This document shows positions 27,353-35,056 of a stretch of 61,582 nt of DNA, in pieces. The notes beneath the pieces were generated by a model, which was not told where the DNA came from, searched no databases, and worked only from the letters and a program-made list of their open reading frames with translations. Numbering within the stretch: position 1 is the first letter of the stretch; the number at the start of each line of letters is the position of its first letter. The translations under genes and the position numbers were made by a program. Source of the stretch: Candidatus Pseudoscillospira faecavium (GTDB lineage: Bacteria; Bacillota; Clostridia; Oscillospirales; Oscillospiraceae); assembly GCA_904420565.1 (NCBI GenBank), contig CAJFVV010000045.1, positions 1-61,582 of the forward strand. The letters run 5' to 3'.

Positions 27353-27394
27353 GATAGAAAAGGACATGCCCTGAAATAAAGGAGCGCGAAAGTG

Positions 27395-27718
27395 ATGAAA
27401 GTAACGGCAAAGCGAACACAGCGAAACCTTGTGTTGGAATTGCAGGGAGAGCTGGATCATCATGCAGCAAAAGAGGTGATGCTGGAAATTGACAGGTGTT
27501 TGGATGTAGCATTGCCATTGCGAACGGAATTGGACTTCTCTGGGATTACATTTATGGATTCTTCCGGAATCGCTGTGATTCTGCGCCTGTTCAAACGCAT
27601 GCAGAATCTGGGCGGCAGCATGAAAGTGACCCGTGTACCACCGCAGGCTATGCGGGTTTTGCAGGCGGCAAGCATTGGGCGCGTGGTTACCATAGAAGAG
27701 GGGGAGCGACAGGGATGA
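27395..27718 (+). CDS. spoIIAA: Anti-sigma-F factor antagonist SpoIIAA
   Basis: A 107-residue STAS-domain protein. Unphosphorylated SpoIIAA displaces sigma-F from SpoIIAB in the forespore. The phosphorylation site is in TFMDSSGIAVIL, the conserved DSSG serine. ATG at 27395 follows AAAGGAG; GTG at 27392 is adjacent. The stop overlaps spoIIAB (ATGA). I could not find a convincing sigma-H promoter between the valS terminator and this gene. Confidence 0.94.
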   Translation: MKVTAKRTQRNLVLELQGELDHHAAKEVMLEIDRCLDVALPLRTELDFSGITFMDSSGIAVILRLFKRMQNLGGSMKVTRVPPQAMRVLQAASIGRVVTIEEGERQG

Positions 27719-28158
27719 AAGCGGAAAATATGATGCAGATTGATTTTTTGAGCAAAAGCAGTAATGAAGGATTTGCCCGGGTGGCGGTGGCAGGTTTTGC
27801 AGCACAGTTGGATCCGACGCTGGAGGAACTCGGTGATATTAAGACGGCGGTCAGCGAAGCAGTGACAAACGCGATTGTGCATGCCTATCCGGATTCGATT
27901 GGAAAAATCCGCATCCGTGCACGGCTGTATGCCGATCACGTTCTGGAGCTGAGTATCCAGGACTGGGGCGTTGGTATTGCAGATGTGGAGAAAGCACGGG
28001 AACCGATGTTTACCACCGGCGGGGAAGAGCGCAGCGGCATGGGTTTTACAATTATGGAAAGCTTTATGGATGCCCTGCGGGTGCGTTCCGTACCTGGGCG
28101 TGGAACAACAGTGGTTATGAAACGGAAAATTGCCGTGCGAGGCGGCGATTCTTTATGA
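27715..28158 (+). CDS. spoIIAB: Anti-sigma-F factor / serine kinase SpoIIAB
   Basis: A 147-residue GHKL-fold kinase that binds and inhibits sigma-F and phosphorylates SpoIIAA. The N box is visible in SEAVTNAIVHAYP, the G1 box in DWGVGIADVE and the G2 region in ERSGMGFTIMESFMD. Length matches B. subtilis SpoIIAB (146). The ATG overlaps the spoIIAA stop and its own TGA overlaps the sigF start, the classic translationally coupled three-gene layout. Confidence 0.95.
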   Translation: MKAENMMQIDFLSKSSNEGFARVAVAGFAAQLDPTLEELGDIKTAVSEAVTNAIVHAYPDSIGKIRIRARLYADHVLELSIQDWGVGIADVEKAREPMFTTGGEERSGMGFTIMESFMDALRVRSVPGRGTTVVMKRKIAVRGGDSL

Positions 28159-28868
28159 CAGAGGAAATGGCCGGGCTTCTGGAAAAAGCGCGTGATGGAG
28201 ACAATGATGCCTGTGAAAAGTTGATTGTGCAGAACAGTGGTTTGATTTGGAGTATTGTCCGCCGCTACTGCGGCCGCGGTGTCGAATTGGAGGATCTGTA
28301 TCAGCTGGGATGCCTTGGTTTCCTTAAAGCGGTGCGTGGGTTTGACAGTCAGTTTGGAACGCAGTTTTCTACATATGCTGTTCCTAAAATCAGCGGGGAA
28401 ATCCGGCGCTTTCTGCGGGATGACGGCGCGATTAAAGTGGGGCGCACCCTGAAGCAGCAATCCGCTGCAGTGGGGACGGCCCGCGCACGGCTATGTGCTC
28501 AGCTTGGGAGGGAACCAACCATTTCGGAACTGACAGAGGCAACTGGGATGAGCAGTGAGGAAATTGCCGCTGCGGAATTATCCACTGCGGTGCCCGAATC
28601 CCTTCAGCAGGAAACGGCGGAGGGGCTTACGCTTGAGAGTATCCTTGGCACAGAGGAGCCGGAGGAGCATATGCTGCAGGCAATGGAGCTGCGTCAGGCG
28701 ATTGAGATGCTGCCGGAGAAAGAGCGCATGATCATCGCTCTGCGCTATTTTCGCGCCTATACTCAGCAGGAATGCGCCGCTGTTGTGAAGCTTTCTCAGG
28801 TTCAGGTGTCCCGGCTGGAAAAACGGGCGCTGCAAAAGCTGCGCTCATTGGTCGGTGCCGGCGATTAG
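28155..28868 (+). CDS. sigF: RNA polymerase sporulation sigma factor F
   Basis: A 237-residue sigma-70-family factor directing early forespore transcription. Region 2 includes NSGLIWSIVRRYCGRG, LYQLGCLGFLKAVRGFD and FSTYAVPKISGEIRRFLRDDG. Region 4 ends with LSQVQVSRLEKRALQKLR. It is last in the spoIIA operon. The 3' end overlaps the convergent DUF4130 gene by 24 nt, and no terminator is visible between them. Confidence 0.95.
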   Translation: MTEEMAGLLEKARDGDNDACEKLIVQNSGLIWSIVRRYCGRGVELEDLYQLGCLGFLKAVRGFDSQFGTQFSTYAVPKISGEIRRFLRDDGAIKVGRTLKQQSAAVGTARARLCAQLGREPTISELTEATGMSSEEIAAAELSTAVPESLQQETAEGLTLESILGTEEPEEHMLQAMELRQAIEMLPEKERMIIALRYFRAYTQQECAAVVKLSQVQVSRLEKRALQKLRSLVGAGD

Positions 28869-29666
28869 ATGGCGCATGTCCGATGGGGCTGAAGCGCTTT
28901 CTTCTTTGCTTTGGAAAAACGATTCATTTTGAAATTCCGTCATAACAGCGCGGTAGCGCAGCGGCAAATGGGTGCGTTGACAGCGTGGATTGTTGCGTTC
29001 CCGAATGGCGATGGTGTCATAAAAAGTTTTCCAAAGCTTTCGATATGCGGCCTCCGTTTTTCCGGGTCGTGCCATGGTGAAAGAATCCAGCGGCGAGATT
29101 TTCCAACGACCGTTGGCATAGAGTAAAATTTCCCGGTGCGTGCGATCGTAAATCAGGAACGGCTGGTCGGCAAACCGGCTGCAGAAATGACTGCGCAAAG
29201 CAGGAAGCACACGGTTTTTCGGTTCGATTTCTGCGGCGTAAATTCCATCAAATTCCGAAAAGCGGATGAAACCGCGCAGTTTTTCCAATTCTCCTGCCAG
29301 ATGACGGACGGCAGTGTGCAGGGGATAGACTACCGGATCGGTCGGATTTTTTAAGAATGACGGCCCTTCGCGGTAGAGTTTTTGCACCAGCCGATAAATG
29401 TACAATTCTTTATCCGGCAGACAGGTGAGATAGGCTTTCTGGATCAAAGGAAGGGCGCGGGGTGTGCGGGCTTGAAGGCTTTTGGTGATTCTCTTTGCGT
29501 GGGAAGCGACGGTTTCCACTGTGTGCACGGGCTTTAAAGAAAGTTGTCCTTGCTCTGCGGTGCGAATGGAGACAGGGGTTTCCCTGCGGGTATAGCTGTC
29601 AAAAATGCAGCAGAGCAGGCCATTGAATGAGCCGTCATATTCATAACAAAGTTCAGTCCATGCCAT
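28845..29666 (-). CDS. TIGR03915/DUF4130-type putative DNA repair protein
   Basis: A 273-residue protein of the family always found beside the UDG-linked radical SAM protein. It begins WTELCYEYDGSFNGLLCCIF and ends with the DUF4130 part (FYDTIAIRERNNPRCQRTHLP, then PLRYRAVMTEF). Its biochemical activity is unknown; DNA repair or modification is inferred from its partner. The ATG lies 14 nt after the radical SAM stop codon behind AAAGGGA, so the two form one operon under the promoter at 30983-31011. Confidence 0.85.
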   Translation of the reverse strand: MAWTELCYEYDGSFNGLLCCIFDSYTRRETPVSIRTAEQGQLSLKPVHTVETVASHAKRITKSLQARTPRALPLIQKAYLTCLPDKELYIYRLVQKLYREGPSFLKNPTDPVVYPLHTAVRHLAGELEKLRGFIRFSEFDGIYAAEIEPKNRVLPALRSHFCSRFADQPFLIYDRTHREILLYANGRWKISPLDSFTMARPGKTEAAYRKLWKTFYDTIAIRERNNPRCQRTHLPLRYRAVMTEFQNESFFQSKEESASAPSDMRHLIAGTDQ

Positions 29667-29680
29667 AACAAAGTCCCTTT

Positions 29681-30949
29681 TTATTCAGTATGATCGAACA
29701 AACTGAGCTGCTGGGCGTTTTCCGCCGGCAGCTCTTTTGCTTCCAGGGCCAGAAGAGAGCGCCGCAGGCTGGTTTCATTGAAACGCAGCCCTTCCGCCAT
29801 TTTTCCATTGCAGGTGATAAAGTATTGGGCGCGTTTGAGCACAATGCGAAGTTTTTTTAAAATTTCAAAAGTCAGCCGGCAGTTTCGGCGTACGAAAAGA
29901 ATGCGGCGTGCGCTGACGGTGCCGATGCCGGGAACGCGCAGGAGCATTTCGTAGTCGGCACTGCAAACCTCAACGGGAAATTGCTCCAGGTGCTGCAGTG
30001 CCCAACTGCATTTTGGATCGAGATTCGGGTCGAAATTGGGGTGTGCATCATCCAGCAATTCCTCTGCAGTGAACCCATAGAAACGGAGCAGCCAGTCGGC
30101 TTGATACAGGCGGTGCTCCCGCAGAAGAGGCGGTTTGGTATCCCGGGAGGGAAGCAGTGTATGCTCCACAACCGGGATATAAGCGGAATAGAAAACGCGT
30201 TTGAGCCGGTATTTCTGATAAAGTCCCTGGCTTAGGTGCAGAATGTGACGGTCGCTCTCCGGTGTGGCGCCGATAATCATTTGGGTGCTTTGCCCGGCAG
30301 GGGCGAATTTTGGGGTGTGGCGATAGTGAATTAAATCATGTCGGTTTTCCTGTACCGAATGGGCAATTTGCTTCATCGGAGCGAAAATCGCCTGTTTGCT
30401 TTTTTCAGGACAGAGGCGGCTCAGCGCCTGAGAAGAGGGCAATTCAATATTGACGCTCAGACGGTCTGCCAGCAGGCCCAACTGGCGGATCAACTCCGGG
30501 GCGGTGCCAGGAATGGTTTTGGCATGGATATATCCGTTGAAACGATATTCGTTGCGCAGCAGGGACAGTGCTTCGATCATATGTTCGGTGGTGTAATCTG
30601 CATTTTTCAGAACACCGGAGGAGAGGAAGAGCCCCTCGATATAATTGCGGCGAAAAAAACCGATGGTCAGCTCTGCCAACTCCCGCGGGGTAAATGTAGC
30701 GCGGCGAATGTCGTTGCTGCGGCGGTTGATGCAGTATTTGCAATCGTAAATACAACAATTGGTCATCAAAACCTTCAGCAGCGTAATGCAGCGGCCGTCG
30801 GCGGAAAAACTATGACAGCATCCGTTGATGGTGGAAGCAGTATTTCCGACACGGCCTTTTTGATAGCGGCGTTTCACTCCGCTGGAGGTGCAGGCTGCGT
30901 CATATTTGGCAGCGTCTGCCAAAATTGTTAATTTATCCAAAAGTTCCAT
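29681..30949 (-). CDS. Putative DNA modification/repair radical SAM protein
   Basis: A 422-residue radical SAM enzyme. The cluster motif is CIYDCKYC (CxxxCxxC), preceded by a TASTINGCCHSFSADGRC segment conserved in this subfamily. A helix-hairpin-helix-like stretch (LLRVPGIGTVSARRI) near residue 370 suggests DNA contact. Its reaction is unknown. ATG at 30949 with GGAG 10 nt upstream is preferred; the frame extends 36 residues further but across the promoter. First gene of a two-gene operon with two LexA-like boxes, which supports a DNA-damage role. Confidence 0.9.
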   Translation of the reverse strand: MELLDKLTILADAAKYDAACTSSGVKRRYQKGRVGNTASTINGCCHSFSADGRCITLLKVLMTNCCIYDCKYCINRRSNDIRRATFTPRELAELTIGFFRRNYIEGLFLSSGVLKNADYTTEHMIEALSLLRNEYRFNGYIHAKTIPGTAPELIRQLGLLADRLSVNIELPSSQALSRLCPEKSKQAIFAPMKQIAHSVQENRHDLIHYRHTPKFAPAGQSTQMIIGATPESDRHILHLSQGLYQKYRLKRVFYSAYIPVVEHTLLPSRDTKPPLLREHRLYQADWLLRFYGFTAEELLDDAHPNFDPNLDPKCSWALQHLEQFPVEVCSADYEMLLRVPGIGTVSARRILFVRRNCRLTFEILKKLRIVLKRAQYFITCNGKMAEGLRFNETSLRRSLLALEAKELPAENAQQLSLFDHTE

Positions 30950-30962
30950 ATCGGCACGCTCC

Positions 30963-31011
30963 AAAACAAATGTTCTATTTGTAATATATAGAAAATATGT
31001 TCGATTGTCAA
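30963..31011 (-). promoter_or_regulatory. SOS-type promoter with two LexA-like boxes
   Basis: On the minus strand, TTGACA (31006-31011) and TATATT (30983-30988) are exactly 17 bp apart. The spacer holds CGAACATATTTTCT (30990-31003), matching 12 of 14 positions of the Bacillus/Clostridium LexA consensus CGAACRNRYGTTYC. A second copy, AGAACATTTGTTTT (30963-30976, 11 of 14), covers the expected transcript start. A repressor bound at either site would block initiation. Confidence 0.7.
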
Positions 31012-31122
31012 GGAGAAAAGCGGATGTGCAGGAAGACCAGGCTATCCCTTGCGTCAATTGTTGCGGCGTGCTATAGTTAGGACAGATTTTGGCAAAAGCA
31101 GAAAAAGACCGATTTCAGAAAG

Positions 31123-31160
31123 TGCAACTTTTTGTTGCGCAATAGTTGGTGGTGTGCAAC
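31123..31160 (+). promoter_or_regulatory. Repeated TGCAAC sites upstream of XRE regulator
   Basis: TGCAAC at 31123-31128, its inverted form GTTGCGCA at 31134-31141, and TGTGCAAC at 31153-31160 precede a TATAAT at about 31172. The spacing suggests an operator for the regulator that follows; autoregulation is inferred. Confidence 0.35.
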
Positions 31161-31205
31161 CGGCGCTTGGGATATAATCAGCGCATAGAAAGGAGGCGCT
31201 TATAT

Positions 31206-31796
31206 ATGGCGTTGAGTGACAACATCCGATGCAGAAGGACGGAATTGAAGTTATCCCAGGAAGCGGTGGCGGAGCGGCTGGGCGTCAGCCGTCAGGCTGT
31301 TTCAAAATGGGAAACGGGACAGAGCGAACCTTCGGCAGAAAAATTGATGGAATTGGCGACACTGTTTGAAATCAGCCTTGCAGAGTTGATCGATCCTCAA
31401 GGTGTGAAACAAGTCCAGAATGAAGCGGAAAAACGTGTGCATCATACAAAAATGCGTGTGGGCCGGTCAGCCGGTTACATTTTGCTTTATATCGGCTACA
31501 GCGGATTTTCTGGCTTCTTTTCTCAAAATGCAGGGCTGGCAGCCTATTACTGGCTGGTGATTGCCCTTATAGGAATTGTGTTGCTGTTGTTTACTTCTCT
31601 GGAACTATTCAAAAAGAGAAGACTGCAGAAAGGGCAGTGCCTTTTGGGAGTGCTGCTGCTGTTTGCGATTTTGTGGTTGCCGCGGATTTTTCCTTTTGAG
31701 GCAGCAGGACTGCCCTTTTTTGTTGGCAGTGTCTGCACGGCGCTGCTGATTGCTGCATTAGATATTTTGTATTGGAGAAAAGTGTGGAAAAGCTAA
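31206..31796 (+). CDS. XRE-family regulator with C-terminal membrane domain
   Basis: A 196-residue protein. The N-terminal HTH (LSQEAVAERLGVSRQAVSKWETGQSEPS, about residues 18-45) is a textbook Cro/CI fold. After a linker of about 40 residues come four hydrophobic segments (about 90-105, 110-128, 140-157, 160-180), so the DNA-binding domain is membrane-tethered. Such proteins are common in Clostridia and often sense envelope conditions; the signal is unknown. ATG at 31206 follows AAGGAGG. Confidence 0.82.
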   Translation: MALSDNIRCRRTELKLSQEAVAERLGVSRQAVSKWETGQSEPSAEKLMELATLFEISLAELIDPQGVKQVQNEAEKRVHHTKMRVGRSAGYILLYIGYSGFSGFFSQNAGLAAYYWLVIALIGIVLLLFTSLELFKKRRLQKGQCLLGVLLLFAILWLPRIFPFEAAGLPFFVGSVCTALLIAALDILYWRKVWKS

Positions 31797-31896
31797 ATTA
31801 CTTTGCCGCTTAATAACTGTAAAGGGATATTGTTTTACATAAAGATAGGCGAAGTATGTACAAAAAACAGCTTGATCAGAAAAGGGGAACTGTGTC

Positions 31897-32409
31897 ATGG
31901 AGATTTACTTGACGCCTATGGAGTGCCTTGAGGATGTGATGGTGCTTTATCAAGATGCAAGACGTTTTATGTGTGCACATGGTAATCCCAATCAATGGGC
32001 GATGGGCTATCCGGATAAGGATTTGATTGCCCAGGAAATTATTCGGAAGCAAAGCTATATTTGTGTCGATGAGCAAGAGATTGCGGCTGTGTTTTCTTTC
32101 ATTGGGGGAGAAGATCCCACATATCGAAACATTTACGATGGCGCCTGGCTCAATGACGCTCCTTACAGCACCGTGCACCGCATTTGCGTGGCGCGCCAGG
32201 GAAAAGGTGTCGGAGCATTTTGCCTGCAGTGGTGTCTGGCGCGCTGCGGCAATCTCCGCATTGATACCCACCGGGACAATTGGCCCATGCAGTCCCTTTT
32301 GAAAAAAAGCGGTTTTATCTATTGCGGCCGCATCTTTTTGGAGGATGGCACGGAGCGTCTGGCTTTTCAGAAAAATATGCTGTCATCGCAAAAGCCCGCC
32401 CGGCAATGA
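31897..32409 (+). CDS. GNAT-family N-acetyltransferase
   Basis: A 170-residue acetyltransferase. The acetyl-CoA binding motif A is visible around VHRICVARQGKGVGAF (pyrophosphate loop QGKGVG), followed by LRIDTHRDNWPMQSLLKKSGF, the motif B region typical of cytoplasmic GNAT enzymes. The acceptor is unknown. Its stop codon lies in the loop of the terminator hairpin. Single-gene unit. Confidence 0.85.
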   Translation: MEIYLTPMECLEDVMVLYQDARRFMCAHGNPNQWAMGYPDKDLIAQEIIRKQSYICVDEQEIAAVFSFIGGEDPTYRNIYDGAWLNDAPYSTVHRICVARQGKGVGAFCLQWCLARCGNLRIDTHRDNWPMQSLLKKSGFIYCGRIFLEDGTERLAFQKNMLSSQKPARQ

Positions 32410-32427
32410 TAAACCGGGCGGGCTTTT
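32390..32427. terminator. Bidirectional terminator between GNAT and threonine aldolase genes
   Basis: AAAAGCCCGCCCGG pairs with CCGGGCGGGCTTTT around a ten-base loop that contains the GNAT stop codon. A and T runs on both sides let it serve the convergent genes on both strands. Confidence 0.88.
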
Positions 32428-32442
32428 GCTTTGCAATATTTT

Positions 32443-33480
32443 TTATATAAGAGTGCCGAGCTGTTGTAAATCCGCCAAAAAGGTTTCAACAGCTTCCTGC
32501 GGCGTGGCCCAGGAAGTAACCAAACGAATACAAGTGGTGGTTTCGTCCATGGTTTGCTGGGTTTCATATTCATATAGAGAACTGAGCTTTTCCAAAAGAG
32601 GATTGGGGAAGATTGGGAAAATTTGGTTGGTGGGTGAGTTCACAAGAAAAGAATAGCCCAGCTGAGAGATGCCTTCCTGCAGCTGCTGCGCCATGGCATT
32701 GGCATGGCGGGCGTTTTTCAAATATAAATCATCCTCCAAGATGGCCTTGAACTGCAGCCCGAGAAGGCGGCCTTTAGCGAGAATAGCGCCGCGCTGCTTC
32801 ATATGGGAACGAAAATCACGCTTCAAAGCGTCGTTGACAACGACCAGGGCTTCGCCGAACAACAGGCCGTTTTTCGTACCGCCGATGGTAAAAGCGTCCA
32901 GACATTCGGCCAAATCACTCCAGGCGAGTGGTGCATCCTGACTTACCATGGCGCAGCCCAATCGGGCGCCGTCTAAATAAATGTAAAGTCCTAAATCTTT
33001 ACAAGCGTTGTGCAACAATGACAATTCTTCTTTTGTATAGACGGTTCCCACTTCTGTGGCGTTGGAGATGTAAACCATACGCGGCTGCACCATGTGTTCT
33101 GTGCTGTGGGCACGGCAAACGGCGCAGAGCTGCTGCGGTGTCAATTTTCCATTGTTGGAAGGCACAGGGATGACCATATGACCTGTCGCTTGAAAAGCGC
33201 CTGTTTCATGCACCAGCGGATGGCCTGTGTCGGGGGCAATTACCGCCTCGATGGGACGCAGAAACGCTGCACAGGCAACAAGATTTGCCTGGGTGCCGCC
33301 CACCAGGAAATGGATGTCTGCCTGGGGCAGCGCACATTTTTCACGGATGAGATTTCGAGCTTCTTCGCAGTAAATATCCATACCGTAACCCACGGTTTGT
33401 AAGGCATTCGTTGTTTCCAACGCCTTCATAACGGCGGGATGTGCACCCTCACTATAGTCGTTGCGGAAACTATATTTCAT
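32443..33480 (-). CDS. ltaE: Low-specificity L-threonine aldolase-type PLP enzyme
   Basis: A 345-residue fold-type I PLP enzyme splitting L-threonine or L-allo-threonine into glycine and acetaldehyde. Family marks: FRNDYSEGAHP at the N-terminus, FLVGGTQANL, IYLDGARLG with the cofactor aspartate, and the PLP lysine in FTIGGTKNGLLFGEA. Length is normal. The ATG at 33480 sits 8 nt after a purine-rich AAAGAGGGAA. It is isolated from other amino-acid genes. Confidence 0.9.
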   Translation of the reverse strand: MKYSFRNDYSEGAHPAVMKALETTNALQTVGYGMDIYCEEARNLIREKCALPQADIHFLVGGTQANLVACAAFLRPIEAVIAPDTGHPLVHETGAFQATGHMVIPVPSNNGKLTPQQLCAVCRAHSTEHMVQPRMVYISNATEVGTVYTKEELSLLHNACKDLGLYIYLDGARLGCAMVSQDAPLAWSDLAECLDAFTIGGTKNGLLFGEALVVVNDALKRDFRSHMKQRGAILAKGRLLGLQFKAILEDDLYLKNARHANAMAQQLQEGISQLGYSFLVNSPTNQIFPIFPNPLLEKLSSLYEYETQQTMDETTTCIRLVTSWATPQEAVETFLADLQQLGTLI

Positions 33481-33741
33481 TCCTGATTCCCTCTTTCTCA
33501 TTGGAGCAAGTCAAATATTTTCATAGTTTATCATGCTTGGGGTGAGATGGCAAGAAGGTGCACACATCCAGTCCTGTTTCAGATTCAATGATAATAAGAT
33601 AAATTTCGCTGTTTTGTCGGCCGACCTTGCAGAGCGCAATTCCGCAGGATAAAAGGATAGAAAATCGAACTAGCTGCAATGATTCGCAGAGGGGATGCAA
33701 CAATGGAGATTTATTGCGGGCTATACCTTTTCTGATAGGGA

Positions 33742-34065
33742 TTATTTGAAATACTTTATATTTGTACTTATAAAGTCAATAAATATTTCTTTATTTTTAT
33801 CACTTAATTTATTTATTTCCATAAGGCTGTTTATAAATTTATATTCAGCATTATACTCTGTATTTCCTTTGAGAAAGTCAATGCTAACATTTAAGGCACT
33901 TGCGATACTATCTATTGTCGGCAGGCTGGGAATACCGTCTCCACGCTCTATTTTCCCTAAAAAATTATCAGTGATTCCGGCTTTTTCTGCAAGCTGTTCA
34001 ATGGTTAATAATTGCTTTTTCCGCTCTTTCCTAATATTCATTCCAATTATTTTCATATCAATCAT
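33742..34065 (-). CDS. XRE-family transcriptional regulator
   Basis: A 107-residue repressor-like protein. The HTH spans about residues 18-65 (LTIEQLAEKAGITDNFLGKIERG, then IDSIASALNVSIDFL), with a short C-terminal helix rich in Lys, Asn and Ile. Base composition is much more AT-rich than the neighbours, suggesting acquisition. The start codon is 11 nt from a perfect 9-bp-arm palindrome that also overlaps the ribosome binding site, so autoregulation is likely. A lipoprotein gene is divergent from it. Confidence 0.82.
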   Translation of the reverse strand: MIDMKIIGMNIRKERKKQLLTIEQLAEKAGITDNFLGKIERGDGIPSLPTIDSIASALNVSIDFLKGNTEYNAEYKFINSLMEINKLSDKNKEIFIDFISTNIKYFK

Positions 34066-34075
34066 TTATGATCAC

Positions 34076-34097
34076 CCCTATAAGTAATCTTATAGGG
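34076..34097. promoter_or_regulatory. Palindromic operator candidate of XRE/lipoprotein module
   Basis: CCCTATAAG and CTTATAGGG are separated by TAAT, a 22-bp inverted repeat. It overlaps the first of several AGGGATTATT-type repeats: 34094-34103, then inverted AATAATCCT at 34122-34130 and AATAATCCCT at 34144-34153; another direct copy is at 33737-33746. Confidence 0.55.
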
Positions 34098-34137
34098 ATT
34101 ATTTACCCGTTTTAAGTTCGCAATAATCCTTTTTATA

Positions 34138-34166
34138 TTGACTAATAATCCCTTTCGTGGTACAGT
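34138..34166 (+). promoter_or_regulatory. Promoter for lipoprotein gene, overlapped by AATAATCCCT repeat
   Basis: TTGACT at 34138-34143 and TACAGT at 34161-34166 with a 17-bp spacer. The spacer contains AATAATCCCT, so a protein binding that repeat would block this promoter. Confidence 0.5.
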
Positions 34167-34224
34167 CAAGGCGGAAAGTCAATGCACTGAAACGAAACCG
34201 CATGGAAGAAAGGAAATGATGAAC

Positions 34225-34641
34225 ATGAAAAGACTAACAGTGTTATTACTGGCGGCGGCGATGGCCTTATCCCTTGTAGCTTGTGGTTCCCAAAACGGAG
34301 GTGGAGCTTTCGATGTATCGGATGAAAATGTAGTAGAGGCAACATGGGAAGATGTATTCGATGATGTACAAGAGAATGAAGCAAAGGCACGTAATAACAT
34401 TTATAAAGTTACAGGGCATATTGATAAAATTGAGAGTGATTGTTGTGTAATAGGCGCCTTGTATGTATATCTTCCCAGAGATGTTTTAGCTTCAATTGAT
34501 ACAGATGAAACACCAGAAATCACAGTTATTGGGAAAATAACAGATGTTTATGAAGAAGAATATTATCAAGGTTTAGGAGCAACTATTATTGAGTTTGGAG
34601 AAGCAGAGTTAGTAGAATTACATGATGCAGCGGATAATTGA
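34225..34641 (+). CDS. Secreted lipoprotein with OB-fold-like domain
   Basis: A 138-residue lipoprotein. Signal peptide MKRLTVLLLAAAMALSLVAC has a lipobox ending in C20. The mature part contains YKVTGHIDKIESDCCVIG and EITVIGKITDVYEE, the pattern of tRNA_anti-like OB-fold domains in exported proteins, followed by an acidic tail. Of three nearby ATGs, 34225 gives the best spacing to AAAGGA and a standard signal peptide. AT-rich like its divergent XRE partner; the two form a small regulated module of unknown purpose. Confidence 0.72.
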   Translation: MKRLTVLLLAAAMALSLVACGSQNGGGAFDVSDENVVEATWEDVFDDVQENEAKARNNIYKVTGHIDKIESDCCVIGALYVYLPRDVLASIDTDETPEITVIGKITDVYEEEYYQGLGATIIEFGEAELVELHDAADN

Positions 34642-34739
34642 TTAAAAGGCGGATAGTATCTGATACTATCCGCTTTTCTATTAATCATTCAGATAAATAA
34701 TTAAAGCCACGATAGAATCTAAATAAGCAAATAAATGTC

Positions 34740-34957
34740 ATGGAATATTTGAAAAGAGAGCATGCAATGGAAAGGCTGGAAAATCTAAAAACCACATGCC
34801 TGGCTGCCTGAAAGGCTATGTAATGGAGCAAAAGGAGAAGATTCAAAGGTTGATTGATTGCCGTGAAAGAAGAAGCTGCCGCAAAGGACAAGGACGGGAA
34901 AAACATTAAGTGCAAGCGGCAAGCTGTGCATAAGGGGGCGCATCAAATGCAGTGCTC
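34740..34957 (+). pseudogene. Decayed coding remnant, unidentified
   Basis: The 415-bp gap between the lipoprotein and pcrA has no intact gene. Short reading frames in different phases join into a plausible longer protein if frameshifts are allowed (fragments such as MEQKEKIQRLID and KDKDGKNIKCKRQAVHKGAHQ). This looks like a broken gene, perhaps from a mobile element, next to the AT-rich module. Parent family not identified. Confidence 0.3.
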
Positions 34958-34969
34958 AATATAGAACAG

Positions 34970-34998
34970 TTGACCGAGAATTAGATTTGTATTACAAT
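34970..34998 (+). promoter_or_regulatory. Sigma-A promoter for pcrA
   Basis: TTGACC at 34970-34975 and TACAAT at 34993-34998 with a 17-bp spacer. Predicted transcript start near 35005, about 50 nt before the chosen pcrA start. Confidence 0.65.
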
Positions 34999-35056
34999 AA
35001 ACGTCAGATTTTTCAGAATCATGTTCGATCAAAATAAAAAAGATTTGGGTGGCAAT

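Noticed and set aside
27250-27394. Sigma-H promoter of the spoIIA operon
   Set aside because: An AGGA-like -35 with a GAAT-like -10 at proper spacing was not found; AAGGACAT and GAAAT are too close together. The promoter remains unlocated.
33521-33703. 60-codon minus-strand frame between the threonine aldolase and XRE genes
   Set aside because: It has a hydrophobic start but no ribosome binding site, recognisable family or neighbours in support. It could be a decayed gene but evidence is thin.
35010-35025. LexA box upstream of pcrA
   Set aside because: GAATCATGTTCG has one good half site, but the two halves are one base too close and only one matches the consensus.
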